A stretch of DNA of 64,000 nucleotides from Bacillota bacterium (GTDB lineage Bacteria > Bacillota > SHA-98 > Ch115 > JABLXJ01): assembly GCA_013178125.1 (NCBI GenBank), contig JABLXJ010000054.1:1-64000 (forward strand). Direction: 5' to 3'. Each line of letters begins with the position of its first letter. The first letter of the stretch is position 1. A program made the position numbers and the translations under genes. The notes beneath the pieces are model-generated. The model was not told where the DNA came from. It saw only the letters and a list, made by a program, of their open reading frames with translations, and ran no database searches. Of this stretch, positions 55,525-62,396 are shown one piece after another.

Positions 55525-55632
55525 GGGCTATCCGGGGCATCTGGGTCATCTAAACCATCCAGGCCACCAGGGTCAGCCGGGCTATTTAGGCCATCTAGGT
55601 TATCCAGGTTATCCGAGTTATCCAAGCCCTAC
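55525..55632. repeat. Twelve-unit degenerate 9-bp tandem repeat
   Basis: Twelve units of 9 bp run without a gap: gggctatcc, ggggcatct, gggtcatct, aaaccatcc, aggccacca, gggtcagcc, gggctattt, aggccatct, aggttatcc twice, gagttatcc, aagccctac. Read on the minus strand in the correct frame it encodes (D-N/G/A-L/P)n triplets such as DNLDNLDGLNSP. No ribosome site or conserved gene accompanies it. Confidence 0.85.
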
Positions 55633-55676
55633 CACGTCCTACCAGAAACTCTATCATAGCCTACCACCGCAGGCGA

Positions 55677-56807
55677 CTAACGGGGCACCACAACCACCTT
55701 TATTGCACCAGATTTATCTTTCTCCGTCAACATCTCAAATCCCTTCTCTATTTCATCAAGGGATATCTCATGAGTTATAACATGGCTAAATAGGAGCTTG
55801 TGCGCATCCAGCATCTCGAGGGCGATCTCAAACTCCGGTCTCTGCCTGAAATACCCGTAACTATTGGAGCCTATAATCCGGACCTCCTTGGCCATAACTT
55901 CAAATGCCGGTACCAGCTGCAGATCTGTGGCGATTCCGAGCAGCGCCACGCGGCCCAACCTCTCCACGCGCGGGATTAAATCCCTCAGGACCTGGGCACC
56001 GCCACCCACACATTGGAAAACTACATCAAACCGCTTCGCACCACCAGCATTGCCGCAAGGCCGGGCTCCGCCGCCATTATCATGGCTTCCAGCGCCTGCC
56101 TCACCATAACCTGAGACATCATTAGAAACACCGTCCCGTGAAGAGTCTCTCCTGGAGTTTACCGCGCATACCGCGCCCATGGAGGTAGCCTTCCTCAGAT
56201 TGCGGTCATGGTGCCCGACGATGGAGATATCACGGACCCGCATGACATTGAGAACGCCGATTATGCATAATGCCACCGGGCCATCGCCATATACGAGGAC
56301 CCTATCGGATACTCTGACGTCGGTGACATTTACCGCATGCACAGCAACCGCCAGAGGGTCGAGGAGCGATGCCAGGGTGAAGGCAAGTCCCTCGGGGAGG
56401 CGGTAAAGCTTATTAACCGGGGCCACGGTGTATTCGGCGAAGCCGCCAGGGTAGGCTATACCAACGTGCTTCAATGATTCACACAGGTAATAGTACCCGG
56501 TCCTGCAATAAACGCACTCCCCGCAAGTGGTCAGGGGTTCGATACCAACCCGGTCACCTTCAGCTATAGCCGCCCCGCCCCATCGGCCATCTCCCGCTAT
56601 CTCAGTGACAACGCCTGCATTCTCATGCCCGAGGATATGGCCTACAGCGTCCGGGAGAACGGGGTGCTCGCCGCGGATAATATGAAGGTCGGACCCACAA
56701 ATCCCGGCCGCGCCCACCTTCACGCGGGCCCATCCCTCAGGAATCTCAGGAAGGGGGACCTCTCTGATTTCAAAGCGCCCGTTACCTGCGAAAATAGCTG
56801 CTTTCAA
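55677..56807 (-). CDS. Zn-dependent medium-chain dehydrogenase, copy 3, with Gly-rich insert
   Basis: 376 aa from TTG 56807; GAGGGGG eight bases upstream. Seen: AGICGSDLHIIRGEH, GHENAGVVTEIAG, structural cysteines CGECVYCRTGYYYLC, and GDGPVALCIIGVL in place of the usual GAGPIG. Oddity: about residues 220-255 are an insert, SGYGEAGAGSHDNGGG-ARPCGNAGGAK, in the coenzyme-binding domain, where other family members have a short loop. The enzyme may be active or altered; it retains the zinc ligands. It is the first of three dehydrogenases after the ABC transporter permeases. Confidence 0.85.
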   Translation of the reverse strand: MKAAIFAGNGRFEIREVPLPEIPEGWARVKVGAAGICGSDLHIIRGEHPVLPDAVGHILGHENAGVVTEIAGDGRWGGAAIAEGDRVGIEPLTTCGECVYCRTGYYYLCESLKHVGIAYPGGFAEYTVAPVNKLYRLPEGLAFTLASLLDPLAVAVHAVNVTDVRVSDRVLVYGDGPVALCIIGVLNVMRVRDISIVGHHDRNLRKATSMGAVCAVNSRRDSSRDGVSNDVSGYGEAGAGSHDNGGGARPCGNAGGAKRFDVVFQCVGGGAQVLRDLIPRVERLGRVALLGIATDLQLVPAFEVMAKEVRIIGSNSYGYFRQRPEFEIALEMLDAHKLLFSHVITHEISLDEIEKGFEMLTEKDKSGAIKVVVVPR

Positions 56808-56849
56808 CTCATATACCCCCTCGTCTATCTCCGGCTTCTGGCTCCCTTC

Positions 56850-57698
56850 TCACTTGATGGCGCCCATGGTGAGCCCTCTCACGAGGTATTTCCTGATTAG
56901 AAGCGCAGCCGCCAGTATCGGTACGAATATAAGAGTGCCCATGCTCATTACCTGTCCCCAGAGAATCCCGCGCATCGTCATCAGACGAGCGGCTACGACG
57001 GGAAGTGTCTGGCTATCAGCTGCTGTATAGAGCACCGCAAAGGCGTAATCGTTCCATGAGAACATTATCGACAAGATGGCCGTTACAAGCAAGCCCGGAG
57101 TTACCAGCGGGAGGGCCACCCGGTAGAAGGCCTGGAATGGACTGCATCCATCAACAAGGGCGGCCTCCTCAACCTCGCGCGGGATCTCCCTGAAGAAGCC
57201 CATCATAAGCCATATAGCAAATGGCAGATTGAAGGTCGTGTGCGCCACGATCAATGCCTTGATCGTGTTGAGAATGTGGAGGCTCCGGAAAATGATATAG
57301 AGAGGCAAGATTATCGCGGCGATTGGGGCCATACGCGTGGTTATGATCCAGAACGCAATCTGGTTTTTCATCCTCATCCTCCCACGCGCTAATGCATAGC
57401 CACCCAATGACCCAAGGACCATCGCGATAAAAGTCGAGGCAAAAGCCGCTACAGCGCTGTTTTTCACATACTTGAGGATACCTTCGTGGAACATGAAAGT
57501 ATAATTCATTAAAGTGGGTCTAAAGAGGAATTTAGGAGGCATATTAAACATATTCTCCTCTGTCTTAAACGAGGCTAAAACCATCCAGATGATGGGGAGC
57601 CAGGTCCAGATCAAAAAAATCGTTATGAATGCAACAAGCGCCACCTGGCCCCAGGCGATGTCGCGCTTTGCCGTTGGCACTCTGCGAGAACCCTCCAA
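56850..57698 (-). CDS. Carbohydrate ABC transporter permease 2 (MalG type)
   Basis: 282 aa; TTG start with AGGGGTGA six bases upstream. Six membrane helices, with the EAA loop seen as EEAALVDGCSPFQAFYRVALPLVTPGL. The family end is typical (ALLIRKYLVRGLTMGAIK). Pairs with the next permease encoded upstream to form the channel for a CUT1-type sugar importer. Confidence 0.92.
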   Translation of the reverse strand: MEGSRRVPTAKRDIAWGQVALVAFITIFLIWTWLPIIWMVLASFKTEENMFNMPPKFLFRPTLMNYTFMFHEGILKYVKNSAVAAFASTFIAMVLGSLGGYALARGRMRMKNQIAFWIITTRMAPIAAIILPLYIIFRSLHILNTIKALIVAHTTFNLPFAIWLMMGFFREIPREVEEAALVDGCSPFQAFYRVALPLVTPGLLVTAILSIMFSWNDYAFAVLYTAADSQTLPVVAARLMTMRGILWGQVMSMGTLIFVPILAAALLIRKYLVRGLTMGAIK

Positions 57699-57704
57699 AT
57701 CTGA

Positions 57705-58604
57705 TCACCCCTTATCTTCCATTGAAAAGAATTTCACAAAGAAGTTACCCAGAATAATGCTGACAACCAACAGGGTAAGTCCGAGGGCGGACGCGTAGCC
57801 TATGTTAAACTGCCTAAAGCCCTGCTCAAATATTCTGATCGCCAGGATCTTGGTGGCATCGGCCGGGCCCCCGCTCGTGGTTATCATGATCTGATCATAG
57901 AAGCGCACAAGGTCCATCGTCCGGATCAAAAGCGCTACAACCAGCACGGGCTTTAACATCGGAAAGGTTATATATACTAGCCGCTGCCAGTAAGTGGCTC
58001 CATCTATGGATGCAGCCTCGTAAACGTCCTGGGGCAAGGCTTGAAGCCCGGCGATGGTTATGAGCGCGATAAGGGGGGTCCACTCCCAGGTGTCCATTAT
58101 AATGACCGCCGGGAGTGCAGTCCTCAGATCCCCAAAGACGCTGATCCCCCTCAAAAAGCCAAGTTGCCGCAAGAAATATGTAAATATCCCGTAGCTATCA
58201 TGGAGCAAGAAGCGCCAGAGGAGGCCCACCAGGACCGGCGCCAGAAACATGGGCGCGATTATAAGGGTAGTTATGAGGCCCTGGCCGCGCCCTAGCCGCT
58301 CAATAGCTAGAGAAATGCCCACGCCAAGGGTTAGTTGCAGGGCAAGTGCGATGATATAGTATTTTATGGTTACTACCCAGGAAACCCCGACGCCGGGATC
58401 AGATAACATACGCAGCCAGTTACCAAACCCTATAAAAGTAGAGGGCTGGCCTGGCAGCATTGAAAACCTCATGAAGCTCATCCAGATCATGTAAAAGAAC
58501 GGATAAAGGCTAATGATGGCTAACACAACGATGCTGGGCAAAAGCATCCAGGTTTCCGTAGGCACCCTGCCGCTACGGCGGGCTGAAGCTGCGCTCAAAT
58601 TCAT
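57705..58604 (-). CDS. Carbohydrate ABC transporter permease 1 (MalF/UgpA type)
   Basis: 299 aa from ATG 58604 (GGAGGG just upstream; TTG 58598 has a better distance and is an alternative). The frame is open to 58739, where it crosses a hairpin, so the longer form is rejected. Six membrane helices; EAA loop YEAASIDGATYWQRLVYITFPMLKP. Stop to next start is 6 bp, so both permeases are co-translated. Works with the binding protein encoded at 58795-60216; no ATPase is encoded in the window, so a shared MsmK/UgpC-type ATPase is expected. Confidence 0.92.
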   Translation of the reverse strand: MNLSAASARRSGRVPTETWMLLPSIVVLAIISLYPFFYMIWMSFMRFSMLPGQPSTFIGFGNWLRMLSDPGVGVSWVVTIKYYIIALALQLTLGVGISLAIERLGRGQGLITTLIIAPMFLAPVLVGLLWRFLLHDSYGIFTYFLRQLGFLRGISVFGDLRTALPAVIIMDTWEWTPLIALITIAGLQALPQDVYEAASIDGATYWQRLVYITFPMLKPVLVVALLIRTMDLVRFYDQIMITTSGGPADATKILAIRIFEQGFRQFNIGYASALGLTLLVVSIILGNFFVKFFSMEDKG

Positions 58605-58667
58605 TCCCTCCAAACCAGGTATCAAAATCGGCCGAGCCGCCCCCACGATAAAAAGCCGGCCCTTGCA

Positions 58668-58712
58668 GGGCCATCGTATGTGCCTATCCGGGAAGGGCAC
58701 ATACGATGGCCC
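58668..58712. other. 17-bp perfect hairpin between binding-protein and permease genes
   Basis: GGGCCATCGTATGTGCC (58668-58684) pairs with GGCACATACGATGGCCC (58696-58712) around an 11-base loop. Outer GCCGG/CCGGC arms lengthen the stem. It lies 83 bp after the stop of the binding-protein gene on the minus strand. It likely protects the 3' end of that mRNA, or slows permease expression; no T-tract follows. Confidence 0.85.
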
Positions 58713-58794
58713 CCATCCTGTAGGCCCGGCACAGATCACTACCCGGGTTTAAGTTGCTGGTTTAAGTTGCTACCGCCTTAAATTACTGTTATCG

Positions 58795-60216
58795 TTACTT
58801 TTTCATCTTAGCCCAGCCGGTTATCTTGTCGATCTGGGCAGCTGCATCCTTCATAGCCTGCTCAGGCGTTTTCTTGCCCGCCAGCATGTAAGACAGCTCG
58901 GTGAACACGACTGTATTAACCTCAAGCCATTTGGGAGTCTTGGGGCGCAGGAAGATATTCTCGGGTTTCCAGGCCTCCTGTACGGCTTTTAGAGACTCCA
59001 TTACAGGATGCTTTTTCTGCTTGATCCACTGCTGGACCTCAGGATCATTATAAACCGAATACCTCGTCGGCGTAGAGCCGCTCAAGAGGAGTTTCTTCTG
59101 CACCTCGGGGCTTGTCGCCCATACGATAAATAGCCAAGCAGCTTTCTGCTCCTTCTCGGGGGCGTAGGAGTTAATGGAGATATTCGTTCCCCCCCAGATA
59201 TTCTTGCTGCCGTTGGGCCCATGAGGCAGGATGGTCCATCCAACCTTTCCGGCGACCTTGGAACGCTTGGGGTCTTCAAACATGGCTGCGAACTCGTGCC
59301 ACTCAGGGCACATGGCTATCTCGCCGGCAGCGAAGGCTTCAGCGAGGCCGCTCCAATCCCATGATGTGCTGCCTGGATGCGCAATGCTTAACAGCTTCTT
59401 GTAGAACTTCGCGGCCTCAATGGCCTGTGGCGAATCGAGGAGGCACTTACCAGGGAGATCGGTGCCATAGGTCGCTACCTTCGGGTTGGAGAAGTAGGAC
59501 CCGCCAAAGGCAGATAACACGTTGCTGAAGTCACACTGGAGGGAATCATACATCAAGGCCTGGTGCCCGGTGCCGTATTTAACCTCTTTCACATTCTTAT
59601 TGATCCAGTCGGCGATTTCATAGTACTGTTCCCAGCTGAGATTCGGGCCGGGCGTCCAATCATAGCCCTTATCCTTCTTAAATGCATCGCGATATTTATC
59701 GAAGATGTCCTTTCGATAAGCCCATATCATGGTTGGGCAGTCATACGGAATCGCAAGGAGACGGTCAGGGTCGATCATGTAGCCGCCGGCGATTAATTCT
59801 GTCTTAATGAAGTCGTTAAGCCCCTTGGGCAAAGCCGGCAGAGTTGGATCATTCATAAATTTTCTCATATCAGCGAAGTGGCCATACAATGGGGCTAATA
59901 TCTGGTAAGGATCCGCGTAAATCAGCTCTATGTCGCCCGCGCCAGCGGAGAAGTCCATCAGGACCTTGGCAACCACGTCTTCAAGGCGGGTCTGAGTGAT
60001 TTCCACTTTGATCCCTGTTTTCTTTTCAAACTCACCGATGATCGCTTTGATGGCAGCCGTAGGGGGGGTATCCTCGGATAGTAAATGTAGGGTGATGTTG
60101 TCGTTTGCAAACTGGCGCCACTTCTGTTCCTCCGTCATGGCGGCCGCTACGCTCCAGGTAGCAAGCAAGCATACCAGGATTGTAACCGAGAGACAAATAT
60201 GCCATCGACTTTTCAC
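58795..60216 (-). CDS. Extracellular sugar-binding protein (family 1)
   Basis: 473 aa; GTG start with GGGAGGA seven bases upstream. Signal peptide (HICLSVTILVCLLATWSVAAA) then a mature protein of MalE/UgpB type: FEKKTGIKVEITQTRLEDVVAK, DIELIYADPYQ, ATSPEVQKKLLLSGSTPTRYSVY. Near residue 265-310 (SWDWSGLAEAFAAGEIAMCPEW) is the usual hinge pattern. Captures a sugar or oligosaccharide for the two permeases. First gene of the transporter operon. Confidence 0.92.
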   Translation of the reverse strand: MKSRWHICLSVTILVCLLATWSVAAAMTEEQKWRQFANDNITLHLLSEDTPPTAAIKAIIGEFEKKTGIKVEITQTRLEDVVAKVLMDFSAGAGDIELIYADPYQILAPLYGHFADMRKFMNDPTLPALPKGLNDFIKTELIAGGYMIDPDRLLAIPYDCPTMIWAYRKDIFDKYRDAFKKDKGYDWTPGPNLSWEQYYEIADWINKNVKEVKYGTGHQALMYDSLQCDFSNVLSAFGGSYFSNPKVATYGTDLPGKCLLDSPQAIEAAKFYKKLLSIAHPGSTSWDWSGLAEAFAAGEIAMCPEWHEFAAMFEDPKRSKVAGKVGWTILPHGPNGSKNIWGGTNISINSYAPEKEQKAAWLFIVWATSPEVQKKLLLSGSTPTRYSVYNDPEVQQWIKQKKHPVMESLKAVQEAWKPENIFLRPKTPKWLEVNTVVFTELSYMLAGKKTPEQAMKDAAAQIDKITGWAKMKK

Positions 60217-60440
60217 TCAAGATTCCTCCCTCGCTTGACTACAGTTGGTTTGCTTTATGCAATACAAAAGTAATACCATTCTGTCCTTGGAATATAGTCT
60301 TAATCGTCTCACGCCTTACATCTGGATATAGAACGAAGAGGAAAACTTCAGGTTCTTTGCCTCATTGCTTACCCTGTAACCACCCCTTTGCTGGATCATC
60401 GTTTCTGTTAGGTCTCTTTACTGGGTCTCCAAGGCCCCTC

Positions 60441-61253
60441 CTAGCGCCTTAGATACCCTCTCTGCTCGGCCCTGCCGCCCTCTCGGCCGGCGATGATAAC
60501 CTCGCATCCCTCCTTCTCCACGCCGGCGATCACATTTGGCGGCACCCCGTCATCCGTGATCCATCGCGTAATCGCGGATACGGGGCAGATAAAACATGAT
60601 AAAACCTTCCCGACCTTGCTCGAATCCGCCACCAGGATGACCTCGCGGCCGGCGTTGGCCATGACCCGTTTGATCGTGGCCTGCTCCATCCTGCCATCAG
60701 TAAGGCCATCCTTGACCGAGACCCCGAGAGACGAGAGGAAAACCTTGTCCGGACGCACCTCGGCGATGGTTCTCTCAGCTATCACGCCACTTGATGAGAA
60801 TGACTCGTCGGTGAACCCGCCCGTAGTGACCACCAGGATCCCGCGCTTACCGCATAACTCGGCCGCGACCTTGATATCGTTAGTGATGACGGTAACGTTA
60901 TGCCTCCCCTCAAGGTGCCTTGCGATCTGGAGGGTCGTGGTGCCCGAGTCCAGGATGACGGTATCGCCATCCTCGATCATATCGGCCGCCACCATGCCTA
61001 TGATATCCTTCCTCTCACTGGCAAGGGCCGTGCGCGTATTATAATTTACATACTTGGCCTCCAGCGGGCTCACGGTCATAATCGTGGCGCCTCCATAGAC
61101 GCGCCTCAAGTAGCCCTTGGATTCCAGGAAGGTTAAATCCCTCCGCAAGGTGTTTGCCGAGACCCCGAGACTCCGCGCCAGTGTAAGAACATCAATCGTG
61201 CCCTTTTCCTTTAAAGCTTCCAAGATAGCCAGTTGTCTTTCAAATGGCAACAC
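60441..61253 (-). CDS. DeoR-family transcriptional regulator
   Basis: 270 aa from GTG 61253 (AGGA ten bases upstream); the frame is open to ATG 61274, where no ribosome site is seen. N-terminal HTH: RQLAILEALKEKGTIDVLTLARSLGVSANTLRRDL, then the YGGA linker. The effector domain shows DGDTVILDSGTTTLQIARHL, the DeoR sugar-phosphate site. It lies upstream of the transporter-dehydrogenase genes and downstream of the araD-araM pair on the same strand, so it is the best candidate regulator of both. A promoter-like block is at 61333-61362, and a dyad array lies further upstream. Confidence 0.9.
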   Translation of the reverse strand: MLPFERQLAILEALKEKGTIDVLTLARSLGVSANTLRRDLTFLESKGYLRRVYGGATIMTVSPLEAKYVNYNTRTALASERKDIIGMVAADMIEDGDTVILDSGTTTLQIARHLEGRHNVTVITNDIKVAAELCGKRGILVVTTGGFTDESFSSSGVIAERTIAEVRPDKVFLSSLGVSVKDGLTDGRMEQATIKRVMANAGREVILVADSSKVGKVLSCFICPVSAITRWITDDGVPPNVIAGVEKEGCEVIIAGREGGRAEQRGYLRR

Positions 61254-61332
61254 GGAAAGCTGTCCTACTTTCATCGAATTGTCAATGGCAGCGAATTACC
61301 AGTGACAATTTCACTTTACTCTCTCATAGATA

Positions 61333-61362
61333 TAATTCGATATACTTACGAAAATTCCTCCT
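61333..61362 (-). promoter_or_regulatory. Promoter-like block, copy 3 (before deoR)
   Basis: Minus strand AGGAGGAATTT, 11 bases, TCGAATTA. Same spacing as the blocks before tctC and gntR. About 80 nt before the deoR start. Confidence 0.45.
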
Positions 61363-61479
61363 AGAGTCGACCAAACTTTTTCTTAAACTACAAATAATCA
61401 CCATCTATCACCACAAGTTCCCCGGAACCCTCGCCAGATCAGTGTGCTATAGATATTTGCCAATTGGTAAGCGTATCAG

Positions 61480-61747
61480 AATGGCAACAGAGTTGTCATG
61501 ATAAGGCGGGCAGGTGGCAAACATCTTGCCACTCTTCTGCCGCGAGGTGGTAAGATGCTTAGCACCATCATCGGTGGATCATGGTAGGGTGGTAAAAAAG
61601 TTGTCAGAGTAGGCACCGAGGTAGCAAATGACTCGCCACCCCGGCATAAGAAGTGAAAAGATACTTCCCATACTCAACGTGTAGGTGGCAATTAGCTTCC
61701 CAGCTTAGCACGCGAAGTGGAAAAATACTTGCCACTAGGGCTCGCTG
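61480..61747. repeat. Array of about eight degenerate 32-bp dyad units
   Basis: Units begin at 61480, 61512, 61545, 61587, 61619, 61651, 61683 and 61715, mostly 32-33 bp apart (one is 42). Each starts with (A/G)-GTGG-C/T-AA or a variant and contains an imperfect dyad such as GTGGCAA-N5-TTGCCAC (unit 2), AGTGG...CCACT (unit 8), or ATGGCAAC-N3-GTTGTCAT (unit 1). A 32-bp step is three helical turns, so the sites would lie on one face of DNA. It sits between the end of araD and the promoter of deoR. Confidence 0.7.
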
Positions 61748-61750
61748 GGC

Positions 61751-62392
61751 TCATTGCCCGTATTTCTCAATGTACTGCCGGTGCCCCCGTTCGACCTCCT
61801 CAGGAGGTATCTCATCCGGCTGGCCGAGCTGGAGGGCCAGGTGGACGGTGCGGGCTATATCCTCAGCCATCACGGCCGCCTTCAGGGCGGCCGCAGGCGT
61901 TGGGCCGACCGTGAAAACACCGTGATTCTTCATGAGGATGGCTGGGCTCTTGCCGATCGACTCGACGATGACCTGGCCGATCTCCTCGCCCCCTATCTTT
62001 GCGTAACGGCCAACGGGGATCGGGCCGCCGAACTCGTCAGCCATAGCCGTAAGGTAAACAGGAATCGGCCGGCCAAGGGCGGCAAAGGCCGTAGCGTAGG
62101 GCGAATGTGTATGGACAATCCCACCGACCTCCGGCATGTGCCTGTATACATAAAGGTGGGTCGACGTGTCAACAGAGGGCTTGAGACGGCCCTCAATTAC
62201 TTCGCCATCCAGGTTCACCACAACCATATCCTCGGGTTTCAGGTCCTCATACCTCACCCCGCTCGGTTTGATCACGACATAGCCCGTTTCACGGTCGCGG
62301 CCGCTCACGTTGCCGCTTGTCATAGTAACGAGGCCGTTTTTGGGCAGTTCCAGATTCATCCTCCAGACTTCTTCTCGCAGCTTTTCCAGCAT
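61751..62392 (-). CDS. Class II aldolase / L-ribulose-5-phosphate 4-epimerase family
   Basis: 213 aa from ATG 62392, which gives the normal AraD-type N-terminus (MLEKLREEVWRMNLELPKNG) and lies 4 bp from the preceding gene. Seen: TMTSGNVSGRD, the zinc-binding VHTHSPYATAFA and the loop LMKNHGVFTVG; Glu/Asp in MADEFGG. Reaction is either 4-epimerisation of a ketopentose phosphate or aldol cleavage; the sequence is nearer AraD/UlaF than fuculose aldolase. Encoded together with AraM, as in the B. subtilis arabinose operon. Confidence 0.85.
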   Translation of the reverse strand: MLEKLREEVWRMNLELPKNGLVTMTSGNVSGRDRETGYVVIKPSGVRYEDLKPEDMVVVNLDGEVIEGRLKPSVDTSTHLYVYRHMPEVGGIVHTHSPYATAFAALGRPIPVYLTAMADEFGGPIPVGRYAKIGGEEIGQVIVESIGKSPAILMKNHGVFTVGPTPAAALKAAVMAEDIARTVHLALQLGQPDEIPPEEVERGHRQYIEKYGQ

Positions 62393-62396
62393 CCTG

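Larger units (their letters stand above)
61254..61750. other. Regulatory region of the deoR gene
   Basis: No gene here. It contains the promoter-like block (61333-61362) and the 32-bp dyad array (61480-61747) described separately. Confidence 0.6.

Noticed and set aside
61480-61747. CRISPR array
   Set aside because: Units are degenerate and back to back without unique spacers, and no cas genes are present.
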